A stretch of DNA of 64,000 nucleotides from Niveibacterium sp. SC-1 (GCF_038235435.1 NZ_CP151275.1:4774001-4838000); one strand, 5' to 3'. Shown: positions 1 through 12,127, counted from the stretch's first letter. Numbers and translations: made by a program. Notes: generated by a model not told the origin, from the letters alone.

Positions 1-53
1 TCGCCGCGTCGCGTCCTCCTAGACCCGCCGGGGCACGAAGGGCTCTATGCCGC

Positions 54-1067
54 TCAGTCCGGCGTGGACGCAGCGGCGCCCGGCATCAGCAGCGCGCGCA
101 GATCCTCGGGCACGGACAATTCGGGGTTCGCCTTGCGCCAGCGCTCCAGCGCGGTGCGCGCCTCCAGCGTCTTGCCTTGCGCAAGCAGCTCGCGCACATG
201 ACGCAGGGCAGGCTCCTCGCGCTGTGGGCTTTCAGTGCGCGCCTGGCCGGGCACCTCATCGGCCGCGAAGGCACGGGGCGCTGGCGCCGCGGCGGGGGCA
301 GGCGCAGCTGAGATAGAGGGCGTTGGCTCAGCCTCGGCTTTCCTTGTTCGCGCCGCCGCGACGCGGGGCTGTTCTTCCGCACCGGCTCGCGCCTGATTGG
401 CGGCGGCATCCTCACGCGGCACCCCGCTGGAGGCGGCTTGCTCGACGGGCGGCGGCGTACTCGCAACTTGAGGCTCCGACATCGCCTTCATCGCCCGCCG
501 CGCATCCGCTTCGGATTCGCGCAGGCTGTCAGCCGGAGGCGACAACGCCGCTTTTTTCGCCGCCACGTCCGCGCTTACGGCAGACGCAGGCTTCCTGGGC
601 GCGGGCGCTTCGTCCGCGGCTGGCGCGGCCACCTTTGCCCTGTCCGTCGTTTCCGGAGCAGGCGCCGCAGACAGGACTGCCGTCGCGGGCGCCGCCGCGA
701 TCTCCTTTGGCATTTCGGCCGCGGGAGCCGCAGGCGGCAGTTGCTCACTGGCACCGGGCGCCTGCTGCGCGCCGCCTTCAAGAAACCACCACTGGCCCAG
801 GCCCAACGCCACAACCAGGCTCGCGGCCACGGCCAGGGGCGCTGAAGCGCGGCGCCACCAGGGGAAATGAATCAGCTCGGCAGTCGGCTTGCCGCTGTCC
901 CGTCCGTTGCCATCGACGGCCTGACCGAGCTCCGCGGCCACTGCGGCCCGGATACGTGCATCCAGGGCAGCCGAGGGCGCGGCCGCGGGGAGGCGGCCGT
1001 AGGCCGCGCTCACGCGGGCAGCCGCCTCGGCGTCCGTCTCGTCCGGTGTGTTCGGATGCTCGTTCAT
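54..1067 (-). CDS. Probable membrane-spanning anti-sigma factor
   Basis: 337 aa. Residues about 1-74 are a short cytoplasmic region with a helical segment, 75-95 form a single hydrophobic membrane span, and about 96-270 are a very Ala/Pro/Glu-rich low-complexity stretch expected in the periplasm. The last 50 residues look like a helical hairpin. The gene overlaps the 3' end of the ECF sigma factor gene by 4 bases, so the two are almost certainly co-translated. A single-span protein directly downstream of an ECF sigma factor is the usual layout for an anti-sigma factor. I see no ZAS zinc motif (HxxxCxxC), so the function is inferred mostly from position and topology. Confidence 0.6.
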   Translation of the reverse strand: MNEHPNTPDETDAEAAARVSAAYGRLPAAAPSAALDARIRAAVAAELGQAVDGNGRDSGKPTAELIHFPWWRRASAPLAVAASLVVALGLGQWWFLEGGAQQAPGASEQLPPAAPAAEMPKEIAAAPATAVLSAAPAPETTDRAKVAAPAADEAPAPRKPASAVSADVAAKKAALSPPADSLRESEADARRAMKAMSEPQVASTPPPVEQAASSGVPREDAAANQARAGAEEQPRVAAARTRKAEAEPTPSISAAPAPAAAPAPRAFAADEVPGQARTESPQREEPALRHVRELLAQGKTLEARTALERWRKANPELSVPEDLRALLMPGAAASTPD

Positions 1068-1663
1068 TCCCGCCTACCGCCCAGGGCGGCCCTCAGCTTT
1101 TTCACCGCGTAGCGCAAGCGACTCTTGGCCGTCTCGGTGTTGACCCCCGTCGTCTGCGCGATTTCCTCCAGCGACAACTCGCCATGTTCGCGCAAGAGGA
1201 AGGCCTCGCGCTGCTCCGCCGGCAGAGTCGCGAGCGCGGCGCTCAGCCGCGCGCCCTCCTGCTGCCGCGCATAGGCAGCCTCGGGGCCGGGGGTGCGCTC
1301 ATCGGGCAGGCGTTCGAAGGGATCCTCGTCCGCCTCCCCGGCGCCCTCACACACCAGCTCGCTCGCCAGCACCGGATGCTTCTCGCGCACCCAGTCGATC
1401 GTGCGGTTGCGCGCGATCTGGAACAGCCAGGTGCGGAACTGCGCCTGCGGCGCATAAGTTTCCCGTGCGCGCGCCACGCGCAGCCAGACGTCCTGGAACA
1501 AGTCGTCGAGCTGCGCGTCCTGCGCCGGCAAGAGCCGCGCGAGGAAGGCATACAACCCGCGACGGTGGCGTGCATACAGCGCATCGAAGGCCGCCATGTC
1601 CCCGGCGGCGAAGGCCAGCATCAGGGTTTCGTCAGAGTCAGGATCGGCGGGCGCGACGGACAT
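1064..1663 (-). CDS. ECF-family RNA polymerase sigma factor
   Basis: 199 aa from the ATG at 1663; a start further upstream at 1783 would add 40 residues of poor composition reaching into a tandem repeat. Region 2 is clear (FDALYARHRRGLYAFLARLL, then the DLFQDVWLRV helix and the FRTWLFQIARN -10 recognition segment), followed by an acidic linker rich in Glu and Asp. Region 4 is a helix-turn-helix, LSLEEIAQTTGVNTETAKSR. There is no region 1 or 3, as expected for ECF sigmas. It lies downstream of the vWA lipoprotein gene and overlaps the anti-sigma candidate. The target promoters cannot be told from the sequence. Confidence 0.93.
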   Translation of the reverse strand: MSVAPADPDSDETLMLAFAAGDMAAFDALYARHRRGLYAFLARLLPAQDAQLDDLFQDVWLRVARARETYAPQAQFRTWLFQIARNRTIDWVREKHPVLASELVCEGAGEADEDPFERLPDERTPGPEAAYARQQEGARLSAALATLPAEQREAFLLREHGELSLEEIAQTTGVNTETAKSRLRYAVKKLRAALGGRRE

Positions 1664-1751
1664 GGCGGCGGAGTATAAGCCGCCACCCTGCCGCATCGCG
1701 TCCGTCGCGCATCCCGCCATGGCGCTCATGAGCGTGCCGTCACGCCTCCCG

Positions 1752-1784
1752 CGCGGGCCACCCGCGGGCCACCCGCGGGCCACC
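1752..1784. repeat. Three perfect tandem copies of an 11-bp GC-rich unit
   Basis: The unit CGCGGGCCACC is repeated three times without change between the vWA gene stop (1796) and the sigma factor start (1663). Each junction creates the self-complementary 8-mer CCCGCGGG, so the transcript can form alternative small hairpins. It lies in the leader of the sigma/anti-sigma pair if transcription comes from the vWA gene. Confidence 0.85.
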
Positions 1785-1795
1785 GTTTCCCACGC

Positions 1796-3604
1796 TCATT
1801 CGGTGACTCGCAGGGCCGCTTGCGGCGCGGGCGTCGTCAGCGATTGCGCGAGTCGCAGCAGTCGCAGGAATTCGCCGCGATAGCCGAAGGCGTCCTCGCC
1901 CCTTGCGCCGCGCGCGAGGGCTTCGATGCGCGTCCAGTCGAAGTCGCCGAGGTGCTTGCCGCCGCGCAGTTGTTGACCGAAGGCCGCCACCGCCGCGGCA
2001 AAGCGCAGGTCCTCGCTCGCCGCTTCGATGCGCGCCGGGTTCTTCGCGCCGACGGCGAAGGCCTGCTCGAGCGATGCTCCACCGGTCGGCGCCTTGTAGC
2101 GCAGGCGCAGGGTTCCGAGTTCATCGGCAAAGCGCCCGTCGGTGGTGATTTCCGTCCTGGCGTAGCGGCTCTCGCCCAGCAGCCCTTTGTGGCCCTTGAG
2201 ACTCACTTCGTAAAGCGCAGTCACGCTGTGGCCAGCGCCGATCTCGCCGGCATCCACCTTGTCGTTGCGGAAGTCCTCGCGCGCGAGGGTGCGGTTCTCG
2301 TAGCCGATCAGCCGGTATTCGGCGACCACGCCCGGATTGAATTCCATCTGGATCTTCACGTCGCGCGCGACGATGGAATAGGTAGACGCTGCTTCATCGA
2401 CGAGCACCTTCCGCGCCTCGTTGAGCGTGTCGATGTAGCTGTAGTTGCCGTCGCCCGCATCGGCCAGCTGCTCCATCAGGTCTTCGCGATAGTTGCCGGT
2501 GCCAAAGCCCAGGGTCGAGAGCGACACGCCGCTGCGACGCTTCTCCTCCACCATGCTCTTGAGCTGGCCGAAATCACTGATGCCGACGTTGAAGTCGCCA
2601 TCCGTGGCCAGCAGGATGCGGTTGATGCCGCCGGGGCGATAGCCCTGCTGCGCCATCTGGTAGGCGAGCTGGATGCCCGCCTCGCCGGCCGTCGATCCCC
2701 CCGCGCGCAGCTGCCCGATCGCCGCGAGGATTCTCGCTTTCTCTCGCGCGGGCGTGGGCGGCAGGACGACCTGCGTGCCGTCGGCGTAGGTGACGAGCGA
2801 GACCGAATCCGTCGGCGGCAACTTGTCGACCGCCAGCCGCAAGGCATTCTTGAGCAGCGGCAGCTTGTCGGGCGCATTCATCGAACCCGAGACGTCGACC
2901 AGGAAGACGAGGTTCGCGGGCGGCAGGCTTGTGCGCGCCTGTTCGAAAGCCTTCACGCCTACGCGCAGCAAAAGGCTGTCCGCATTCCAGGGCGTGACCG
3001 CGAGTTCGGTGGTGACGCCGAAGGGCGCACGCGGACCTTGCGCGCTGCGCGGCGGCTCGGCGTAGCGGTAGGGGAAATAGTTGATCAGCTCCTCCACCCG
3101 TACCGCGTCCTGCGGCGGCAGACGCCCGCCATTGAGGAAGCGGCGCACGTTGGCATAGCTGCCCGTGTCGACGTCGATGGAGAAGGTGGAGAAGGGCTGC
3201 TCGGCGGCGAGCACGATGCCGTTGTCCTTGACACCCTGGTAGCGCTCGCGCGACTCCAGGGGCTGCGACAACGCGTCCACGGCCGGCGCGGCGGCGACAA
3301 ACGTCTGCAGCGGGGACGTCGCCATCTTGCCCGCCGCGCGGGCATCCTCCCGCCCGCGCCGCGCTGCGGGCTTCACGGCCACAGCTTCGTGGGCGACTTC
3401 GTTGGCGGATGCGGCGACGGGTTCGGGCAACGTGGCCCGCGCCTCGATCGACTTTTCGGCCAGCTGTTCGACCTTCGCCTGCGGCGCCTCGACGGTGCCA
3501 CCCGAAGGAGCGCTGGTATTGCAGGCACTCAAGGCGCCCGCGAGCAGGCAAAGCGCGAGGCGCGGGGAGGCATGGATGGCACGTGGGGAAACAACGGATG
3601 ACAT
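1796..3604 (-). CDS. von Willebrand factor A domain lipoprotein (YfbK-like)
   Basis: 602 aa. An N-terminal signal ends in a lipobox (LSAC, Cys28), so the protein is probably a lipoprotein facing the periplasm. After an Ala/Glu-rich linker comes the conserved vWF_A N-terminal segment (FSTFSIDVDTGSY, residues about 138-150). The vWA domain follows with an intact metal-binding MIDAS motif DVSGS at 237-241, then GGSTAG and the ATDGDFN strand. The C-terminal third matches the DUF3520 region that accompanies YfbK-type proteins. Function in the cell is not established for the family. It is upstream of an ECF sigma/anti-sigma pair on the same strand, an arrangement that suggests a shared envelope-related role (inference). 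Confidence 0.85.
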   Translation of the reverse strand: MSSVVSPRAIHASPRLALCLLAGALSACNTSAPSGGTVEAPQAKVEQLAEKSIEARATLPEPVAASANEVAHEAVAVKPAARRGREDARAAGKMATSPLQTFVAAAPAVDALSQPLESRERYQGVKDNGIVLAAEQPFSTFSIDVDTGSYANVRRFLNGGRLPPQDAVRVEELINYFPYRYAEPPRSAQGPRAPFGVTTELAVTPWNADSLLLRVGVKAFEQARTSLPPANLVFLVDVSGSMNAPDKLPLLKNALRLAVDKLPPTDSVSLVTYADGTQVVLPPTPAREKARILAAIGQLRAGGSTAGEAGIQLAYQMAQQGYRPGGINRILLATDGDFNVGISDFGQLKSMVEEKRRSGVSLSTLGFGTGNYREDLMEQLADAGDGNYSYIDTLNEARKVLVDEAASTYSIVARDVKIQMEFNPGVVAEYRLIGYENRTLAREDFRNDKVDAGEIGAGHSVTALYEVSLKGHKGLLGESRYARTEITTDGRFADELGTLRLRYKAPTGGASLEQAFAVGAKNPARIEAASEDLRFAAAVAAFGQQLRGGKHLGDFDWTRIEALARGARGEDAFGYRGEFLRLLRLAQSLTTPAPQAALRVTE

Positions 3605-3719
3605 GTTCGGGCTCCTGGTCGGTCGCCCGCGAAAAGCGGGCCGTCCCCAACTGAAACGGAGCCCGGTGCGAAACGGGGTTAAGCGGAACCCGGAAAAATC
3701 CGCCGCCCCGTTCCAACCC

Positions 3720-6545
<2,826 letters not shown>

Positions 6546-6651
6546 GAGTCCCCGAGGTCCCCGACACGCAAGGCAAGCGCGCCGCAGGCGAAGAAAGGCA
6601 ACCTGCTAATATACGCAACTGACTGATCCAACGCGACTTTCCCCTCCCCGG

Positions 6652-8019
6652 ATGGCCTCTCCCTTCACTGACAGCATGAGCCCGGCCGAACGCCGCGCGG
6701 GCGTGACGCTGGCTGCGATCTTCGCGCTGCGCATGCTGGGGCTGTTTCTGATCCTTCCGGTCTTCTCGGTCTTCGCCAAAACCCTGCCCGGCGGCCAGAA
6801 CCTGGCTTGGGCGGGACTGGCCCTGGGGGCGTTCGGGATGGTGCAGGCCCTGTTCCAGCTGCCCTTCGGCGTGGCCTCGGACCGTTTTGGTCGCAAACCC
6901 GTCATCGTGTTCGGCCTGCTGATGTTCGCCGCCGGCTGCGCGCTCGCGGCCTGGGCACCCAATATCTACTGGATGATCGGCGCGCGGGCCCTGCAGGGTG
7001 CCGGCGCCATCTCGGCCGCCGTCTCCGCGCTGGCCGCCGACCTCACCCGCGAACAGCACCGCACCAAGGTGATGGCAATGATCGGCTCGACCATCGGCCT
7101 GGTCTTTGCCGTCTCGCTGGTCGCCGCGCCCGCGCTCTACGCCGTGATCGGCATGCACGGCATGTTTCTCCTGACCGGGGCGCTCTCGCTGATCGCAATC
7201 CCCGTCCTGCTGCGCCTGGTGCCGGCACCCGAGCGCTTCGAACAAGCGGCACCGCGGGTGCCGCTATGGAGCGTGCTGCGCGACGGCCAGCTCGCGCGCC
7301 TGCATTTCGGCGTATTCGCGATCCACATGGTGCAGATGGGCATGTTCCTGATCGTGCCGCGGATCCTGGTGGAGTCCGAGCATCTTCCGCTGGAGGCTCA
7401 CTGGAAGATCTACCTGCCGGTCGTGCTGGCCAGCTTCGCACTGATGGTGCCGGCCATCATCTACGCGGAGAAAAAGCGCCAGATGCGCCGCGTGCTGCTG
7501 GTCGCCATCGGCATGCTGGCCGCGACGCAACTTGGCTTCCTGCTGGTGCGCGATGCCTTCTGGCCGATCGTGCTGCTGCTCTTCCTGTTCTTTGTCGCCT
7601 TCAACATCGCCGAGGCCTCGCTCCCCTCGTTGGTCTCGCGGATCGCACCGCCCCAGGCCAAGGGCGCGGCGCTGGGCGTCTACAACACCTCGCAATCGAT
7701 TGGCGCAGCCATGGGTGGCGCCGTCGGCGGCGTGCTGGCGGCGCATCTGGGCGCCCAGGCGGTGTTCGCCGCGACGACCCTGTTGGCCGTGATCTGGTGG
7801 CTGTGGGCACGCAGCATGCACAATCCGCCGCTCTTGCTGGAGCGCGAACTGGCGATCGATCCGCACTTCGAGATCGCCAGTTTCCGACGCCAGCTGCTGG
7901 CGCTGCCAGGCGTGCGCGAGGCCATCGTGGTGCCCGAGCGCGGGATGGCATACTTGCGGGTCAACGCCGACGGCTGGGACGAATCCCGGCTGCGGTCCCT
8001 GATGAGAGGAAACGTCTAA
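6652..8019 (+). CDS. yajR: MFS transporter, YajR type with C-terminal YAM-like domain
   Basis: 455 aa, close to the length of E. coli YajR. The first about 390 residues contain twelve hydrophobic segments of a major facilitator, with the loop 2-3 motif [13 protein letters not shown] that marks MFS drug/proton antiporters. The last about 65 residues (from PHFEIASF) are soluble and have the length and hydrophobic pattern of the ferredoxin-like YAM domain of YajR. The substrate is unknown. Its stop codon overlaps the ssb start (TAATG), so the two genes are translationally coupled. The start is an ATG at 6652, about 105 bases from the divergent uvrA start. Confidence 0.85.
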   Translation: MASPFTDSMSPAERRAGVTLAAIFALRMLGLFLILPVFSVFAKTLPGGQNLAWAGLALGAFGMVQALFQLPFGVASDRFGRKPVIVFGLLMFAAGCALAAWAPNIYWMIGARALQGAGAISAAVSALAADLTREQHRTKVMAMIGSTIGLVFAVSLVAAPALYAVIGMHGMFLLTGALSLIAIPVLLRLVPAPERFEQAAPRVPLWSVLRDGQLARLHFGVFAIHMVQMGMFLIVPRILVESEHLPLEAHWKIYLPVVLASFALMVPAIIYAEKKRQMRRVLLVAIGMLAATQLGFLLVRDAFWPIVLLLFLFFVAFNIAEASLPSLVSRIAPPQAKGAALGVYNTSQSIGAAMGGAVGGVLAAHLGAQAVFAATTLLAVIWWLWARSMHNPPLLLERELAIDPHFEIASFRRQLLALPGVREAIVVPERGMAYLRVNADGWDESRLRSLMRGNV

Positions 8020-8531
8020 TGGCTTCAGTTAACAAGGTGATCCTCGTCGGCAACCTCGGCGCCGACCCGGAAACCCGCTACGCCCCCAGCGGCGACGCGA
8101 TCTGCAACATCCGGATCGCCACGACCGACACCTGGCGCGACAAGGCCTCGGGCGATCGCAAGGAAGCCACCGAATGGCACCGCGTGGTGTTCTTCGGCAA
8201 GCTCGCCGAAATCGCTGGCCAGTATCTGCGCAAGGGTTCGCAGGTCTACGTGGAAGGCAGCCTGCGCACCCGCAAGTGGCAGGACAAGGATGGGCGTGAC
8301 CAATACACGACCGAGATCCGTGCCGACGAAATGAAGATGCTCGGCTCCCGCCAGGGCGGCGGTGACGCACCCTCGCGCGGCGGCTACGACCAGGGTGGCG
8401 ACGACTTCGCCCCGGCTCCCGCACCGCGCAGCGGCGGCGGCGGTGCCGGCGGCAGCCGTCCGCAGTCGCGCCCCGCACCGGCGCCGGCTCCCAGCGGCAT
8501 GAACGACTTCGACGACGACATCCCCTTCTAA
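8019..8531 (+). CDS. ssb: Single-stranded DNA-binding protein
   Basis: 170 aa. Residues 1 to about 110 form the OB fold ([18 protein letters not shown], then [14 protein letters not shown] and [16 protein letters not shown]). A Gly/Pro/Ala-rich flexible linker follows, and the acidic tip ends in DDDIPF, the peptide that binds partner proteins such as exonuclease I, RecO and PriA. It binds single-stranded DNA as a tetramer in replication, repair and recombination. The ATG overlaps the yajR stop. A strong terminator hairpin lies about 115 bases downstream. Confidence 0.98.
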   Translation: MASVNKVILVGNLGADPETRYAPSGDAICNIRIATTDTWRDKASGDRKEATEWHRVVFFGKLAEIAGQYLRKGSQVYVEGSLRTRKWQDKDGRDQYTTEIRADEMKMLGSRQGGGDAPSRGGYDQGGDDFAPAPAPRSGGGGAGGSRPQSRPAPAPAPSGMNDFDDDIPF

Positions 8532-8646
8532 AAAGCACCTCTCAGCGATGTGGCAAAGGGCCGCCGCTTCGCGACGGTCCGCTCCCATCGGGGCAGGGAC
8601 GTTCGCGGAGTTCCTTCTGTGTCCTGAAGGGTGTCGGCGGGAACGC

Positions 8647-8678
8647 AAAAGGCCCGTCCAGTGGCGACGGGCCTTTTT
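8647..8678 (+). terminator. Rho-independent terminator downstream of ssb
   Basis: A perfect stem GGCCCGTC/GACGGGCC with a 7-base loop is preceded by four A and followed by five T. It closes the yajR-ssb transcript. The 115 bases between the ssb stop and this hairpin hold no recognisable gene. Confidence 0.9.
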
Positions 8679-8758
8679 GTTGAGACCGGGGCCTCTGAAG
8701 CGCTGGCTGTGCGCAGGCCATGGCGCCCCGGTCGCCACAGCGCGAGCGCGGCCAAACG

Positions 8759-8788
8759 AAAAAGCGCCTTCCCGAGGGAGGCGCTTTT
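8759..8788 (-). terminator. Bidirectional terminator hairpin
   Basis: The stem AAAGCGCCT/AGGCGCTTT around a 9-base loop has A-runs on the left and T-runs on the right, so it can work on both strands. On the minus strand it lies about 100 bases after the small gene ending at 8892. The rest of the stretch 8532-8891 has no gene that I can support. Confidence 0.8.
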
Positions 8789-8891
8789 CTAGTTCCGGAA
8801 GGCCGCAGGTCGCCGGCTGCCGAGCCGAAGCGGCAGACAGCAGGGACACGCGGGCGCTTTGCGCCCGGCGTCTTCGATCGCGGTCTTCAGC

Positions 8892-9116
8892 TCATTCCTG
8901 GTTCAGGTAAATACGGTCCAGGAAATCCTCGGCATAGGCGCTCGCGCTCATGTCGCACTGAACCGGCGCGGAACGTTCCGCGTGCACGGTCTGCAGGCCC
9001 AGCTGTGCAACGAGCTCATGCGGGATCACCCCCGCGTTGAGGACTTCCTCGTCGTAGCGCTCTTGCCCAGCTCCTTCGATTGTCTTGCCAGTCGCCATTT
9101 CCATGATCGTCACCAT
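8892..9116 (-). CDS. Small acidic protein of unknown function
   Basis: 74 aa. I do not recognise the family. I chose the second of two adjacent ATG codons (9119 and 9116) because GAGG lies 6 bases upstream of it; the open frame extends further 5' but its composition there is poor. The protein is hydrophilic, with a Glu/Asp-rich middle and end (QERYDEEVLNAGVIPHELV and AYAEDFLDRIYLNQE) and no signal peptide or membrane segment. It stands alone between convergent terminator hairpins and the hydrolase gene. Its reality rests on the Shine-Dalgarno sequence and a downstream terminator, so confidence is moderate. Confidence 0.5.
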   Translation of the reverse strand: MVTIMEMATGKTIEGAGQERYDEEVLNAGVIPHELVAQLGLQTVHAERSAPVQCDMSASAYAEDFLDRIYLNQE

Positions 9117-9398
9117 CATCGTCCTCGCATGGGTAAGCCTCGAGGGCATTTCCCAGGGCGCTAGGCCGTCGTGACTACCTGGCGCCGAGGGAGGTGCCCC
9201 GCACCCCCTCCGGGTTCCCTTGGAAGGGAACTCTCTTGAGCTTGTGAACGTCCAGGCCGGCGAAAAGTTGAATCGGGTCGAATCAAACTGTTGTATCGCC
9301 GCCAGTGCGCGCACGCTTACGATAATCGTGACGTGCAGGGCCCTTCGCAAGGGAACAACGCACAATACGGTCCAGAATGTTGTGCCGATCCAACAGAC

Positions 9399-10199
9399 TC
9401 AGGCGAAGTTCTCCAGCAGCCAGTCACGCAGCGGAGCGGCGGCGGCCTGCCAGTTCGTTTCGAGCATGACCCCGTGGCCAATGCCAGGCACCAGACGAGG
9501 AGTGACGCCCCAGGCAAAAGCCGTGTGACGCACGGCAACGGCCGGGATCAGGGCGTCTTCCTCGGCGCCCATCACCAGGACCTGCGGGCAGTGGTCGCGG
9601 CGCACCCGCGGCAGGCTGAAGCCCATCATGTCCCAGATCGCCCGTTGGGATTCGGGCTGCATCTGTTCGAAAAAGCGGCGCAGGTCCGCCTCGGGCAGTG
9701 CGCGGTAGAACATCGCATCCACCAGCGATTCCGTTCCGATCTGGCCCCCTCCGGCGAGCTTGCCGAGATCCATGATGAGCCCCGGCCGGCGCAGCGCCAG
9801 CCCCACCGCCGGCGCCATCATCCCCAGCGGAGGCACGGAACACAGCAGGACCGCGCCAGGCAGGGTCGCGGCTTCGAGGTATTTCTGCAGGACAAAGCCA
9901 CCCATGGAGTGGCCGATCACCACCGGCGGCGTCGGCAGCGCGGCCGCCGCCTCGCGCAGATCCCGCACGTAGTCATCAATGGAAAGCGCGTCCAGATAGG
10001 TACGGCCGGGGCTCCCGCCGTGGCCGGAGAGCGACACGGCGTAGGCGGCATAGCCGGCCTCGGCAAAATAGGACAGGAAATGCTCCTGCCAGCACCATGC
10101 GCCGGCATGCGCGCCATGCACGAAAAGCAGGGGCGTCGCGCGGGGTGACTCCGGCAGCGCAGACAGGATCTCGAGCGAATGGGGCGCACGGGCATTCAT
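9399..10199 (-). CDS. Alpha/beta hydrolase
   Basis: 266 aa from the ATG at 10199. The fold is shown by the oxyanion-hole HGAHAG (29-34 region), the nucleophile elbow GHSMGG (Ser98) and a C-terminal GIGHGVMLE segment with the likely catalytic His. The substrate is not predictable; the family includes esterases, lipases and haloperoxidase-like enzymes. No signal peptide is present from this start, so it is cytoplasmic. An alternative start at 10262 would add 21 residues and overlap the divergent DUF2905 gene region. It has no obvious operon partners. Confidence 0.85.
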   Translation of the reverse strand: MNARAPHSLEILSALPESPRATPLLFVHGAHAGAWCWQEHFLSYFAEAGYAAYAVSLSGHGGSPGRTYLDALSIDDYVRDLREAAAALPTPPVVIGHSMGGFVLQKYLEAATLPGAVLLCSVPPLGMMAPAVGLALRRPGLIMDLGKLAGGGQIGTESLVDAMFYRALPEADLRRFFEQMQPESQRAIWDMMGFSLPRVRRDHCPQVLVMGAEEDALIPAVAVRHTAFAWGVTPRLVPGIGHGVMLETNWQAAAAPLRDWLLENFA

Positions 10200-10267
10200 G
10201 GGTCGATCTCGCTTCCTCTGAATCAAGGCGGCCACCGCGCTTGCCAAGGAGGCCAGCGTCACCGACC

Positions 10268-10471
10268 ATGCCGGGCATGATCAAGTGGCTCATCGTGGTG
10301 GTCCTGCTGGCCATTGTCGCAGGCTTTCTCGACCCCATGCTCCGCCAACGCCTCGGAGGCCGGCTGCCGGGCGACGTGGACCTGCGCCTCGGTCGCCGCA
10401 AGCTGCGCATCGCGCTGGGCATGACTGTGCTGCTTTCGGTTCTCGCAGGCCTGATCCTGCGCAGGCTGTAG
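10268..10471 (+). CDS. DUF2905 family small membrane protein
   Basis: 67 aa. Two hydrophobic segments (about residues 5-20 and 47-64) flank a short positively charged loop containing GRLPGDVDLRLGRRKLRI, the conserved core of DUF2905 proteins. The function is unknown. AAGGAGG lies 15 bases upstream of the ATG at 10268; an ATG three codons later is also possible. It is followed within 12 bases by a secreted-protein gene on the same strand and diverges from the hydrolase gene. Confidence 0.75.
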   Translation: MPGMIKWLIVVVLLAIVAGFLDPMLRQRLGGRLPGDVDLRLGRRKLRIALGMTVLLSVLAGLILRRL

Positions 10472-10483
10472 GAACCCCGCTCA

Positions 10484-10900
10484 ATGCGTCGGCGGATCGC
10501 CTCGGCCCTGCTGTTCGTCGTCGGCCAGGCACTCGCAGCCGAACTCCCCTGCCCGGCCCAGATCGGCACGGTCCAGCACCTGCCCAAGCCCGAAAGCGGC
10601 TGGGAGCTCAGCACGCTCCCATGGCCGCAGCGCCTCAACGGCATTGCGCTCTTCGATGGCCCGCCGGGTGAAGGTGCCGAGCTCAAACCCGAGCTTTTTG
10701 GCGGCAAGGAGCCCCTGCGCGCAAGCTGGGACCTGGACCGCGCGAATCCGCGGGGCTACTGGCTGCAGTGCCGCTACGACGGGACCCGGCTGGTGCTGTC
10801 GCGCCGGATCGAGCCCGCACCGACGCGCTGCGAAGCCTATTTCAATCCCTCGGTGCGCATCGGCGGCGGCACGGAAATACGGCGTTTCGGCTGCCGCTGA
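10484..10900 (+). CDS. Exported STY0301-like protein
   Basis: 138 aa with an N-terminal signal peptide (MRRRIASALLFVVGQALAA, probable cleavage after residue 19). The mature part has four Cys in the spacing CP...C(Y)...C...GCR and the pattern GW...L...P..GAELKP...W......GYWLQCRYDGT, which I associate with STY0301-type periplasmic proteins. The role is unknown. It follows the DUF2905 gene closely and precedes hemE by about 93 bases. Confidence 0.6.
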   Translation: MRRRIASALLFVVGQALAAELPCPAQIGTVQHLPKPESGWELSTLPWPQRLNGIALFDGPPGEGAELKPELFGGKEPLRASWDLDRANPRGYWLQCRYDGTRLVLSRRIEPAPTRCEAYFNPSVRIGGGTEIRRFGCR

Positions 10901-10993
10901 TCCCGGCATTTCGGGGGCCAGACCGGAGCGCGGTCAAAACAGGGCCTTGCGTCGCAGGCTAGAATTCCGCCTTTGCTTCGAGGGATCCGGCGC

Positions 10994-12058
10994 ATGACCC
11001 GCCCGCATAACGACACTTTCCTGCGTGCGCTGCTGCGCCAACCCACGGACTACACGCCGCTGTGGCTGATGCGCCAGGCCGGGCGCTACCTGCCCGAATA
11101 CTGCGCCACGCGCAAACGCGCCGGCAGCTTCCTGCAGCTGTGCACCAACCCGACGCTGGCCACCGAAGTCACGCTGCAGCCTCTGGAGCGCTTTCCGCTC
11201 GATGCGGCGATCCTTTTCTCCGACATCCTCACCGTGCCGGATGCGATGGGGCTGGGCCTGTACTTCGCCGAGGGCGAGGGTCCGCGCTTCGAGCGGCCGC
11301 TGCGCGACGAGACCGCAATCCGCGCGCTCGCCGTGCCCGATCCGCACGATCGCCTGCGCTACGTGATCGACGCGGTCAGCGAGATCCGCCGCGCGCTGGA
11401 TAACCGCGTGCCGCTGATCGGCTTCTCCGGCAGCCCCTTCACGCTCGCCTGCTACATGGTCGAGGGGGGCGGCTCCAGCGATTTCCGCCATCTCAAGCAT
11501 CTGCTCTACGCGCGACCCGAGCTGCTGCACCACATCCTCGACGTTACCGCCGAGGCGGTGACGCAATACCTCAATGCGCAAATCGCCGCCGGCGCCCAGG
11601 CCGTGCAGATCTTCGACACCTGGGGCGGCACCCTGACGCCGCACGCCTACAAGGAGTTCTCGCTCGCCTACATGCAGCGGATCATCGCCGGGCTCACCCG
11701 CGAGAACGAGGGCGAACGCGTTCCGGTGATCGTCTTCACCAAGGGCGGCGGGCAATGGCTGGAAGAGATCGCCGCCTGCGGTTGCGACGCGGTGGGCCTG
11801 GACTGGAGCACCGACATCGGCGCGGCACGTGCGCGCATCGGCGATCGCGTCGCGCTGCAGGGCAACCTCGATCCCTCGGCGCTCTTCGGCACGCCCGAAT
11901 CGGTCGCGGCCGAGGCACGTCGGGTGCTCGATGGCTTCGGCAATCACCCCGGCCATGTCTTCAACCTGGGCCACGGCATCTCGCAATTCACGCCGCCCGA
12001 GAATGTCGCGGCCCTGGTCGAAGCGGTGCACTCGCACAGCCGTCGCATGCGCGCCTGA
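10994..12058 (+). CDS. hemE: Uroporphyrinogen decarboxylase
   Basis: 354 aa, the usual length. HemE removes four carboxyl groups from uroporphyrinogen III to give coproporphyrinogen III in haem synthesis, in the cytoplasm. The family signature [15 protein letters not shown] is at the N-terminus, with the second signature ([18 protein letters not shown]) and C-terminal FNLGHGI. The ATG at 10994 matches the normal N-terminus ([19 protein letters not shown]). It is followed 20 bases downstream by a terminator and appears to be a single-gene unit. Confidence 0.98.
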   Translation: MTRPHNDTFLRALLRQPTDYTPLWLMRQAGRYLPEYCATRKRAGSFLQLCTNPTLATEVTLQPLERFPLDAAILFSDILTVPDAMGLGLYFAEGEGPRFERPLRDETAIRALAVPDPHDRLRYVIDAVSEIRRALDNRVPLIGFSGSPFTLACYMVEGGGSSDFRHLKHLLYARPELLHHILDVTAEAVTQYLNAQIAAGAQAVQIFDTWGGTLTPHAYKEFSLAYMQRIIAGLTRENEGERVPVIVFTKGGGQWLEEIAACGCDAVGLDWSTDIGAARARIGDRVALQGNLDPSALFGTPESVAAEARRVLDGFGNHPGHVFNLGHGISQFTPPENVAALVEAVHSHSRRMRA

Positions 12059-12078
12059 TAGCTCTGGCTGCAGAAACG

Positions 12079-12104
12079 AAAAAGGCCGCGAATGCGGCCT
12101 TTTC
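12079..12104. terminator. Bidirectional terminator between hemE and the FHA gene
   Basis: The stem GGCCGC/GCGGCC with loop GAAT sits between five A and four T, so it can end both hemE (plus) and the FHA gene (minus, stop at 12128). Confidence 0.88.
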
Positions 12105-12127
12105 TACATGCGCGAGGCGAACAGCAA

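Noticed and set aside
1820..3601. A 593-residue open frame antisense to the vWA gene
   Set aside because: It is a shadow of the GC-rich codon pattern of the real gene: high Arg/Gly/Leu content, no domain and no ribosome-binding site.
8685..8758. Possible small RNA between the two terminators downstream of ssb
   Set aside because: There is a hairpin on either side but no promoter that I could identify; it may be only spacer.
9117..9365. Extension of the small gene at 8892 to 157 residues
   Set aside because: The extra N-terminus has mixed composition and no Shine-Dalgarno sequence, whereas GAGG precedes the internal ATG.
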